This document shows, in pieces, positions 8,354-15,817 of a DNA stretch of 41,212 nt. This stretch comes from Crocinitomicaceae bacterium. GTDB lineage: Bacteria > Bacteroidota > Bacteroidia > Flavobacteriales_D > Sanyastnellaceae. The stretch lies in assembly GCA_002722795.1 (NCBI GenBank), contig PBMY01000028.1, positions 1 to 41,212 of the forward strand, read 5' to 3'. The translations under genes and the position numbers were made by a program. The first letter of the stretch is position 1. Each line of letters starts with the position of its first letter. The notes beneath the pieces were generated by a model. That model worked only from the letters and a program-made list of their open reading frames with translations, did not search any database and was not told the origin of the DNA.

Positions 8354-8380
8354 AAAAGGCTAGCGCCATGCTAGCCTTTT
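8354..8380 (-). terminator. Strong Rho-independent terminator
   Basis: A perfect 11-bp stem, AAAAGGCTAGC (8354-8364) and GCTAGCCTTTT (8370-8380), encloses a 5-nt loop. On the minus strand it is followed by TTTTTTATTA, so it ends the T9SS type A gene (9327-8401). It separates that gene from the thioredoxin-like gene and invalidates the upstream start codon at 8369. Confidence 0.9.
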
Positions 8381-8400
8381 CAATATTGTTTATCAGTTGT

Positions 8401-9327
8401 TTATCGATGGACTACTAATTTTCTCATTGTGCTATTCTTGTCTGTTCTTAGCTCAACAAGGTAAATTCCGTTATCAAGGTCAAGATTGATTTTAGAGCTA
8501 GTTTCAAGATTTGTTACGTTGTATTCTGCAACAATTTGTCCGTTTAGAGCCATGATTCTTAAAATACCCTCAGAAGTGTTGCTAGAAAGTTGAAGATAAT
8601 CTATGGCTGGGTTTGGTCCAAAGTCCAAGTCTAATTCAGTCATTTCAGAGACTAATTCACCAGTTGAACATTCGACAGTATTAATAGAAGGACAATCAAT
8701 AATAATTAAATCATCAACATAATAATTTCCCGGAGTTACGCCGTCTCCAAATCCATAAAGATTCAGACCACCAATCTGTGCGTCAAAAGGAACATTAATT
8801 AGACACTCATTGTTAACATGTATTTCAGCTCTATCGTTTACTGGATCCATGTATAAATTAATTAATGTCCATGAGTCAGGAGTGTATGTAGTTTGAGCTA
8901 GATCAACTTGGTCTATTCCCAAGGTGACATTACCTTGACTGTCAAGCACGACATCAAAAGCCCAACCTACCAAGACGACAAGATCTTCTTGAATATTAAA
9001 GTATGCTGAGTTTCCGGATGGAACGTAGACATTAAAACTAAGTTCGTAAGCATTATCGAGTCCAATTGGAAGATATACATCCATTGGCCCTCCAGTTGTA
9101 GCTGCTCCAAAAATATTTAATGAATTTGTGCCTGAAAGAGAGTAATCATTGGATATGATTCCGTCTTCATCAGTTCCAGTTGTTCCACTCCATGTAGTCC
9201 AAACTGCACTTGATTCTCCGATATATGACCCTACTGTGTAGCTCTCAAAGTCTTCTTCTAGTAAAGGATTTTGTGCAAAAACACTTCCACAGAGGAGTAA
9301 TGCACAAGGGAGTAATATTTGCTTCAT
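8401..9327 (-). CDS. T9SS type A secreted protein, jelly-roll (LamG-like) fold
   Basis: A 308-residue protein with signal peptide MKQILLPCALLLCGSVFAQ. Residues 22-215 start with EDFESYTVGSYIG and include SYSLSG-type and YYVDDLIIID phrases, the usual pattern of beta-sandwich concanavalin/LamG-like domains found in secreted Bacteroidota proteins. After a short linker with cysteines, the C-terminal 75 residues are a type A sorting domain: DFGPNPAIDYLQL, ILRIMALNGQIV, LDLDNGIYLVEL and a final MRKLVVHR. It should be exported by T9SS and anchored to the surface or released. No catalytic residues are obvious, so it may bind glycans or proteins. It ends at the strong hairpin 8354-8380. Confidence 0.85.
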   Translation of the reverse strand: MKQILLPCALLLCGSVFAQNPLLEEDFESYTVGSYIGESSAVWTTWSGTTGTDEDGIISNDYSLSGTNSLNIFGAATTGGPMDVYLPIGLDNAYELSFNVYVPSGNSAYFNIQEDLVVLVGWAFDVVLDSQGNVTLGIDQVDLAQTTYTPDSWTLINLYMDPVNDRAEIHVNNECLINVPFDAQIGGLNLYGFGDGVTPGNYYVDDLIIIDCPSINTVECSTGELVSEMTELDLDFGPNPAIDYLQLSSNTSEGILRIMALNGQIVAEYNVTNLETSSKINLDLDNGIYLVELRTDKNSTMRKLVVHR

Positions 9328-9394
9328 TTAGTTCAATTAGAATAGTTAATTTATTTTCGAAGCACAAAATAGTCAAAAAATCTATATTTATCGA

Positions 9395-10216
9395 ATGATT
9401 TGGACAGGGAATTTGAGGAAGATGAGAACTGAGACAGGTTCTGTAGTAAGATATTTTTGGTCAGGTAAAGATGTTCTTGATGAAATACCGGAGCTTAATG
9501 TAAACCAGTGGATTGGAAAGAAGCTGAAATGGAACTATGAGGGTGTGGTTCACTGCGTTGTAACTGGAATTGAGATGGAAAGAGCCTACAGAATGGGTAT
9601 GAGCAAAGATGCATTTTTTAACTCACCACTCTCTTGTCCATCAATTATCAAACCTGAATTAAGTACAATTCACATGGGAAAAGCTCTTCGCGATAGGGAG
9701 TATGAAGAAATGTATCATAATGTTCCTCATGTAGTTTATATATCAAGAACAGATAAACTTAAAGTTGGAGTAACAGGACATGGAAGAGAGCAATACAGAT
9801 GGAACGATCAAGGTGCAGTAGAGGGTATTGTTGTGTGCGTTACACCATACAGACAGTTAGCTGGTGAGATTGAAGTGTATTTAAAAAATCACTATAACGA
9901 TAAGACGTTTTGGAAGAATATGCTCAAAGATGTAGAAAGGAATCCTAACGAATTATTGGACATGAAAGAGGAGTGCTTTAAACTACTTAGCCCAGTTTAC
10001 GAACCATTTTTTCATGATGATGATACAGTCTCAAAGATTGATTATCCTATTACTGTGATACCAGATAAATTAACCTCGTTTAAGTTGGAGAAAGTTCCTG
10101 TAGGAGAGGGGCTATTATCAGGAGTTAAAGGCCAATATCTTATTTTTGAAGATGGTAGAACGATAAACGTTCGCTCCCATGAGGGTTGTAGAATCACTCT
10201 CGAAATTGAGGATTAA
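9395..10216 (+). CDS. DUF2797 family protein with degenerate zinc ribbon
   Basis: A 273-residue cytosolic protein. The start MIWTGNLRKMRTETG, the central IIKPELSTIHMGKALRDREYE, then VVYISRTDKLKVGVTGHG, RWNDQGAVEGIV, YRQLAGEIEVYLKNHYNDKTFWKNML are the conserved blocks I know from DUF2797, whose biochemical role is not established. In typical members a zinc ribbon with two CxxC pairs precedes IMKPELS. Here the equivalent stretch reads HCVVTG and GMSKDAFFNSPLSC, so only one cysteine of the two pairs appears to be left. The gene is convergent with the YqgE/AlgH gene, and their stop codons share the four bases TTAA at 10213-10216. Confidence 0.85.
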   Translation: MIWTGNLRKMRTETGSVVRYFWSGKDVLDEIPELNVNQWIGKKLKWNYEGVVHCVVTGIEMERAYRMGMSKDAFFNSPLSCPSIIKPELSTIHMGKALRDREYEEMYHNVPHVVYISRTDKLKVGVTGHGREQYRWNDQGAVEGIVVCVTPYRQLAGEIEVYLKNHYNDKTFWKNMLKDVERNPNELLDMKEECFKLLSPVYEPFFHDDDTVSKIDYPITVIPDKLTSFKLEKVPVGEGLLSGVKGQYLIFEDGRTINVRSHEGCRITLEIED

Positions 10217-10785
10217 TTTAAAGTAGGATCAATTGGGGCGTCAGCGATATGGCTAAATCCTTCTCCCATATCCTTGATTAATGTCTTCCAAAACTTTTCA
10301 TTTTGCTCTGAGCAGTCCATAATAATATCGGTACTTGTCTTGGTTACAAACCAAGATCTAGTTTTTATTTCATCCTTTAATTGGTCTTCACTCCAACCGC
10401 TATATCCAATAAATAATCTGTATTTAATCTCTTCGCCTTTAGACACTCTTGACTTCAATTCTTCAAAATCACCACCCAAAAAAAGACCGTCTAAAATCTT
10501 TTGGCCTCCAACTAAATCAGGAGAAGTATGTAGAAAGAATAAATTTGATCTGCTTACTGGTCCACCAAGACTCACTTTGACTTTAGGATCAGGAAAATCA
10601 GAAATTATTTCTGTTATTTCAACATCAATAATATTGTTTAGAACTAGCCCAAAACTTCCACTTTCATTATTCTCACATAATAAAACAGCCTTTCGTCCAA
10701 AGTATGGATCATTCAAAAAAGGCTCACTCAAGAGTATATCCCCAATTTGCGGATTTGAATTTTCTGTGGGAGTAAATCTTATCAT
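10213..10785 (-). CDS. YqgE/AlgH family protein (UPF0301)
   Basis: A 190-residue protein with the blocks of the UPF0301 family in order: GDILLSEPFLNDPYFGRKAVLLCEN near the N-terminus, GSFGLVLNN (about 43-51), VSLGGPVSRSNLFFLHT (about 71-87), LFLGGDFEEL, and FIGYSGWSEDQLKDEI (about 125-140). Length matches the family, which is near 185 residues. Crystal structures of relatives exist but the molecular role is unclear; AlgH was linked to alginate regulation in Pseudomonas. No signal peptide is seen. It is divergent from the hydrolase gene with only 29 bp between the start codons, so the two probably share regulatory DNA. Confidence 0.93.
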   Translation of the reverse strand: MIRFTPTENSNPQIGDILLSEPFLNDPYFGRKAVLLCENNESGSFGLVLNNIIDVEITEIISDFPDPKVKVSLGGPVSRSNLFFLHTSPDLVGGQKILDGLFLGGDFEELKSRVSKGEEIKYRLFIGYSGWSEDQLKDEIKTRSWFVTKTSTDIIMDCSEQNEKFWKTLIKDMGEGFSHIADAPIDPTLN

Positions 10786-10814
10786 TGATGTAAAGTTCCG
10801 TCATTTGCATTTAA

Positions 10815-11720
10815 ATGACTAACTCAGACCTTTCTAAATACATCGCAAATAGATTTAATGACATTGTAGTTTCAGGTCATGCAATTGCTGTCAGATTGAG
10901 AAGAGAGATTGTCGGAGCAACTCCTCAGCAAATAAGAATAGCTTTTGAGGGAGTTTCAAGGTTAAATCCTGGACATTTTAGCGGCAGCATGGAATACGTA
11001 AGCATAGCAGGTGTAAAATGTGGAATTGCTCGATTTAAAGATGTAAAAGGGCCAAAAGTGATGTGGATTCATGGTGGTGGCTTCTCATTTGGAAGTGCTC
11101 AGGTTTATAAAGCTACTGGAATTTATTTGGCCCGTCACTTTGGATGCGAGGTAATCATGCCGGATTATAAATTAGCCCCTGAACACACCTATCCCGAACC
11201 ATTTGAAGATTGTCTTAATGTCTACAAAGAGCTGATTGAAAATAACGAAAGTATTGATTTAATTGGAGATTCAGCGGGTGCAAATATTGCTAGCGCTTTA
11301 GTCCAAACCTGTATAAAAGACGGTATTCAAATTCCTAGAAAACTAGTGCTTTTATCACCTTGGTTGGACCTTTGTAAGACTTCGGAATCCAATTCTAAGA
11401 ATAACTCAGTTCATTCCCCATTCGATAAGTTAGATTTAATTTCATTTAGTAGGGAATACATTGGAAGTATAAGTGATAAGGACCCAAGAGTTTCTCCATT
11501 AAGAGGTTCTTTTGAGGGTTTTCCTGAAACTCATGTTCAAGCATCTAAAGAAGAGTTTCTACTAGACGACGCTTTGCTTTGCATTAACAAACTTGAAAAA
11601 GCTAGAGTTTCTTATAGTTCTTATTTTGAAGAAAATGCAATACACGGATGGCATCTTGTCCCAGACTTTATACCTGAAGCCTCTAGATCAATGAATAAAG
11701 TTGTAGAGTTCTTAAAATGA
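10815..11720 (+). CDS. Alpha/beta hydrolase, hormone-sensitive-lipase-like esterase
   Basis: A 301-residue esterase of the HSL group. The oxyanion-hole motif HGGGF is at 86-90, PDYKLAPEH at 116-124 matches the family's conserved PDYxLAPE block, and the nucleophile elbow GDSAGAN places the catalytic serine at 153. Near the C-terminus, KEEFLLDD supplies the likely acid and ENAIHGWHL the likely catalytic histidine. There is no signal peptide, so it is cytosolic. It should hydrolyse short- or medium-chain carboxyl esters. The 3' end overlaps the convergent aminotransferase gene by 9 bp. Confidence 0.9.
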   Translation: MTNSDLSKYIANRFNDIVVSGHAIAVRLRREIVGATPQQIRIAFEGVSRLNPGHFSGSMEYVSIAGVKCGIARFKDVKGPKVMWIHGGGFSFGSAQVYKATGIYLARHFGCEVIMPDYKLAPEHTYPEPFEDCLNVYKELIENNESIDLIGDSAGANIASALVQTCIKDGIQIPRKLVLLSPWLDLCKTSESNSKNNSVHSPFDKLDLISFSREYIGSISDKDPRVSPLRGSFEGFPETHVQASKEEFLLDDALLCINKLEKARVSYSSYFEENAIHGWHLVPDFIPEASRSMNKVVEFLK

Positions 11721-12893
11721 TAAACTCTTAAGAATTAATTCAATTCCTAGCTTACTTTCTGCATCAGTCATGTTTAAAGGAGGTGAGAGCCTGAAGGCGT
11801 TTGGCACACTTAAAAACCAAAACAACAATACACCTTCCTTAAGTCCATTTTCCACTGCTTTTGAAACTTGGTCAGCTCCATCCATTTTGACGCACATAAA
11901 CAGGCCAATTCTTCTAACTGACTTGACTTTTGGATGAGCGTTTAATTGACTTTCCCAGTATTCTCCTTGGGCTTCAACCTCTGACCAATTTGTTTCCTTA
12001 AGAAGCTCCAAAGCTCCTAAAGCACCAGCAGTAGCAACAGGATGCCCACCAAAAGTAGTAATGTGGCCAAGCTTAGGAGAGTGACTTAATTGTGACATGA
12101 GATCACGAGAGGATACGAAAGCTCCTATTGGCATTCCACCTCCAAGTGCTTTTCCCAAGCATAGAATATCAGGAACAACGTTAAAGTGTTCAAAGGCAAA
12201 TGGTTTACCAGTTCGCCCCATTCCACATTGAACCTCATCAAGAATCAATAAAGCACCCTCTTGATTACACTTTGCCCTTAATTCCTGAATCCAATAAGGA
12301 TTCGGAATTCTAACACCAGCATCTCCTTGTACAGTTTCAACTAAAACGCATGCGGTTTCTGCGTCAATAGAATTTAATGAGTTTGAGCAATTAAAATCTA
12401 TAAATTTAACCCCTGGCAGTAGAGGCTCAAATGGTGCTTTTCTTTCATTGTTTGATGAAACTGCCAGGGCTCCTGCGGTATTCCCGTGATACCCACCTGA
12501 ACACGCAATAAGCTTTGATCTTCCCGTAGCTCGTTTGGCAAGTTTTAAAGCGCCTTCAATTGCTTCAGCACCGGAGTTTGTGAAGTACGTTGTATTGAGG
12601 TTTTTAGGTAGTAAATCACTTAACAAAGCAGCAGCTTTAACCGTGTTCCTATTCAGCATTTCTCCATACACCATCGTGTGTAAGCTAGAGTCAATTTGAT
12701 GATGAAGAAGATTGGTTATTACTGAATTTTGATGACCCCAATTACTAACTCCAATTCCACTAATTGCGTCAAACAATTTTCCATTATTAGTCGTATTGAT
12801 CCAAACCCCACATGCACTATCAACTTCTATATTTAGAGGATATGGAGTTGTATCAGCTAACCCACGGTCCAAAAAGGATTTGGCATTACTCAT
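11712..12893 (-). CDS. Class III PLP-dependent aminotransferase (acetylornithine/ornithine type)
   Basis: A 393-residue fold-type I enzyme. TNSGAEA (106-112) binds the cofactor phosphate, SGGYHGNTAGAL (132-143) stacks on pyridoxal phosphate, LILDEVQCGMGRTG (216-229) holds the aspartate that pairs with the ring nitrogen, and LCLGKALGGG (244-253) puts the Schiff-base lysine at 248. Length fits ArgD- and ornithine-aminotransferase-like enzymes, but the substrate is not readable and no arginine genes are near. It is the last gene of a four-gene operon; its ATG overlaps the stop of the GH92 gene by one base (TAATG), so translation is coupled. Confidence 0.85.
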   Translation of the reverse strand: MSNAKSFLDRGLADTTPYPLNIEVDSACGVWINTTNNGKLFDAISGIGVSNWGHQNSVITNLLHHQIDSSLHTMVYGEMLNRNTVKAAALLSDLLPKNLNTTYFTNSGAEAIEGALKLAKRATGRSKLIACSGGYHGNTAGALAVSSNNERKAPFEPLLPGVKFIDFNCSNSLNSIDAETACVLVETVQGDAGVRIPNPYWIQELRAKCNQEGALLILDEVQCGMGRTGKPFAFEHFNVVPDILCLGKALGGGMPIGAFVSSRDLMSQLSHSPKLGHITTFGGHPVATAGALGALELLKETNWSEVEAQGEYWESQLNAHPKVKSVRRIGLFMCVKMDGADQVSKAVENGLKEGVLLFWFLSVPNAFRLSPPLNMTDAESKLGIELILKSLSF

Positions 12894-15814
12894 TAATCAG
12901 CAATATTTATTTCCCACTCATCAACAAAAGTCCATCTGTCGTGTCCAGCACCCAAATGCCAAGATGGAATAGCACCCCTTGCATTTGCTTTAACCCTAAC
13001 GAACCTAGCCCTTATTCCACTAGCAGTTTTAAACCTATAAACTTGTTTATTATAATCATCTTCAGTAATGTCGTGTCCTACTGATTCAAGTAAAATGTAT
13101 TCTTTTCCGTCATTAGAATAATAAAAATCCACAGTCTGTGGGAGCCAAATCCATGGTTTTATGTCCTGTAAACAACCAAGACTCATTGATTTAATATTAG
13201 TGACTTCTTTTAGATCAATAGTAGCCTCAAATGGCTCGTTGTAGAATCCCTGCCAATCACCTGTTCTATATTCATTCCCGCCTTTTAATCCATCAACTAA
13301 TGTGTAAGCGCCAGCAGCAGCATATTGATGAGAGTACATATTTGTGTATTCAACAACCCAGTCGTGCTCAATCTTAACTAGAGCGTGATGAACTGTTTTA
13401 GAATCTATCCCTACTTTCCTCGATTTGGCATAAAACTCGCAGCTTTCACTAACTTCAATTGGATGTCTATAAAGCTTCCAATCTCCATCTCCTAAGTGAT
13501 AAAATGTAGTTGTTCCTGCATCAATGTTTTGGATTTGTAATGTTGTGCTTTCGTCTTGAAAACTTTGAGAAGCTGTAAAGCTTGGAACTGGGACAAAGTC
13601 TTTGTCTTCAATTGATTCTGAAGGTCTGTCTCTTTTTCTAAACCCAAATAAATTCGACTTAAAATCAGACATCTTAAATAGTATTTCCCCGCCTTTTTTC
13701 ACATCATCATAAGATATCCAAGCTCTCTTTGATCCGTTTACTGAAGACACGTATTTACCGTCTCCTTTTTTTCTAATTACTATTGCATTTCCCCCATTCG
13801 GAGTAATAGTAATTTTGTCAAACTGAGGTGAACCGAAGACTAGCTGTTTTGAGCCTGATCCAGGTGCTACAGAGTAAAGCCCTATAGATGAAAGAGTGTA
13901 CCATGCTGACATTTGGCCACAATCCTCGTTTCCACATAAGCCGTTTGGTTCAGACGTGTAAAGAGTTGACAGGATACTATCTACGATTTCTACAGTCCTC
14001 CAATGTTTTCCTCCATAAGGAAAGAGATATGCAACATGATGGCTTGGTTCGTTGCCATGTGCGTATTGACCAATTAATCCGGTAATGTCAGGTTGATCTC
14101 TTCCGCTAGTGACAAGTTCAGTAGTAAACTGATCATTAACTAGAATAGTGAAGCCATCTACAGAACCTGCGTGATTGATTTGACCCTGTATATCGTGCGG
14201 GGCAAAAAACGTGTATTGCCATCCATTAGCTTCAGTGTAGTTGAAGTTCACCTCCGTAGGGTCGTAATCAGGAACCCAAGCTCCGTCTCTTTTGGGTTGA
14301 ATGAAGTAAGAAGATGGGTGCATAAGGTTTCTCCAAGAAAGAGAACGCAAACGAAAACGGTCGGCTGTTTTAGTTTGGCCTAAAGACTCAGCAAACGAAG
14401 CTATACATGCATCATCAAAGGCATACTCTAATGTTTTAGATACACTTTCACTTTCACATTCACTTGGTATATATCCCTTAGCAGCATAGTGATCAAGGCC
14501 CAAATGAGCAGAATCAGCAGCTTGAATCATCGCCTCCAAAGCAAGCTCTTCGTCCCACCCTGTAATTCCCCAATCCTTTGCATCAGCAATTACCGGAACT
14601 GAATGATAGCCAATCATACACCCTGTGTAATTACCGGCTAATTCCCAAACTGGAAGCTGCCCGCCATCCTTATACATCCTAAGCATTGTTCTAACAAAAT
14701 CTTTAGTTAAATCAGGCTCAATCCATGAAAGAAGAGGGTGGAGAGAGCGGAATGTGTCCCAAAGAGAAAAAATAGTATAATGTTGCCCATCATCCATTTT
14801 CAATTGATGAATCTCTAAATCTGTACCTCTGTATCTACCATCTACGTCGTTTGCAAGGTTTGGTACAGTGCAGCTATGATATAATGAGGTGTAGAATATT
14901 TTCATTTCGTCCTCTAAAGCTCCTTCAATTAAAATTCTGCTAAGTTGTTCGTCCCATTTGGACTCATTTTCACTTTTATATTTTTCAAAATTGAAGTGTG
15001 GCGCTTCAGAGTCCAAATTCATCAACGCTCCACTTATATCACAGAAGCTAATTCCGACTTTTGCCGATAATTCGTCGATAACACCAAATTCAGCTGCAAA
15101 AATTGGAACATATTGTATCTCACGTCTTTCAATACCTAAGCTGTCTAACCCAAGGTATACATTTTCAGTTAGTTGATCTCTCCAATTAAAGTTTTTATTA
15201 AATCTAATTGCAAAGTATATGTGCTGCTCTTTTGCCCAATTTTCCGATAATCTATGCCCTACAATTGTACTATCGTCAATTGGATAAATACTGTAGCTTA
15301 AAAGCTTGTCTCTATGGTCTAAATCAATGATTAGTGTGAGTGTGTCCGCTTCATCTAAAGTGTATTTGTGTATACCAACTCTATTTGTAGTTGTAAGTTC
15401 CGCTGTGAGGTTATGATCGTCAAGATTAACAGAATAATATCCAGCATGAGCATTTTCTGATTGTTTCTGAAATCCACTTTTGTACCTATCACGCCATTGA
15501 TCTCCTATATTAAACTGTGTACATGGCATTAGTAGAATATCTCCGTAATCACTAACTCCCGTTCCCTGAAGATGTGTGTGGCTGAAGCCGTATATAACAG
15601 AATCGCTGTAGTGATAACCTCCACAACCATCCCAACCCTCTAACCTCGTATCCGGACTTAGTTGTACCATACCAAATGGCGAAGTCGCACCAGGATATGT
15701 GTGTCCATGACCTCCTGTACCAATAAATGGGTCAACATGCTTGTGCAGTTGGGTTTGGCCTAAAGAACAAATAGTGAACAAGGCACTAGCAATGAATACA
15801 GTAGTTTTTCTCAT
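12893..15814 (-). CDS. GH92 family alpha-mannosidase with C-terminal discoidin-like domain
   Basis: A 973-residue secreted enzyme with signal peptide MRKTTVFIASALFTICSLGQ. The GH92 blocks are all present: VDPFIGTGGHGHTYPGA (27-43), GYHYSDSVIYGFSHTHLQGTG (66-86), WDTFRSLHPL (352-361), YTEANGWQYTFFAPHD (526-541, with the acidic residue usually taken as general acid), HGNEPSHHVAYLFPY (586-600) and GNEDCGQMSAWYTLSSIG (628-645). GH92 enzymes are calcium-dependent exo-alpha-mannosidases acting on mannans or N-glycans. After about residue 735 come a short beta domain and an F5/8 type C-like domain (about 835-973, with DWQGFYNEPFEATIDL and the closing WTFVDEWEI). No T9SS tail is visible, so it may be periplasmic. 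It starts 3 bp after the S41 gene. Confidence 0.93.
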   Translation of the reverse strand: MRKTTVFIASALFTICSLGQTQLHKHVDPFIGTGGHGHTYPGATSPFGMVQLSPDTRLEGWDGCGGYHYSDSVIYGFSHTHLQGTGVSDYGDILLMPCTQFNIGDQWRDRYKSGFQKQSENAHAGYYSVNLDDHNLTAELTTTNRVGIHKYTLDEADTLTLIIDLDHRDKLLSYSIYPIDDSTIVGHRLSENWAKEQHIYFAIRFNKNFNWRDQLTENVYLGLDSLGIERREIQYVPIFAAEFGVIDELSAKVGISFCDISGALMNLDSEAPHFNFEKYKSENESKWDEQLSRILIEGALEDEMKIFYTSLYHSCTVPNLANDVDGRYRGTDLEIHQLKMDDGQHYTIFSLWDTFRSLHPLLSWIEPDLTKDFVRTMLRMYKDGGQLPVWELAGNYTGCMIGYHSVPVIADAKDWGITGWDEELALEAMIQAADSAHLGLDHYAAKGYIPSECESESVSKTLEYAFDDACIASFAESLGQTKTADRFRLRSLSWRNLMHPSSYFIQPKRDGAWVPDYDPTEVNFNYTEANGWQYTFFAPHDIQGQINHAGSVDGFTILVNDQFTTELVTSGRDQPDITGLIGQYAHGNEPSHHVAYLFPYGGKHWRTVEIVDSILSTLYTSEPNGLCGNEDCGQMSAWYTLSSIGLYSVAPGSGSKQLVFGSPQFDKITITPNGGNAIVIRKKGDGKYVSSVNGSKRAWISYDDVKKGGEILFKMSDFKSNLFGFRKRDRPSESIEDKDFVPVPSFTASQSFQDESTTLQIQNIDAGTTTFYHLGDGDWKLYRHPIEVSESCEFYAKSRKVGIDSKTVHHALVKIEHDWVVEYTNMYSHQYAAAGAYTLVDGLKGGNEYRTGDWQGFYNEPFEATIDLKEVTNIKSMSLGCLQDIKPWIWLPQTVDFYYSNDGKEYILLESVGHDITEDDYNKQVYRFKTASGIRARFVRVKANARGAIPSWHLGAGHDRWTFVDEWEINIAD

Positions 15815-15817
15815 GTT

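Noticed and set aside
8295-8369. Upstream extension of the thioredoxin-like gene
   Set aside because: The ATG sits in a terminator loop and the extra residues hide the signal peptide.
10274-10822. Plus-strand open frame of 182 codons
   Set aside because: It lies opposite yqgE, whose family blocks are clear, and its own translation shows no domain, so it is a shadow frame.
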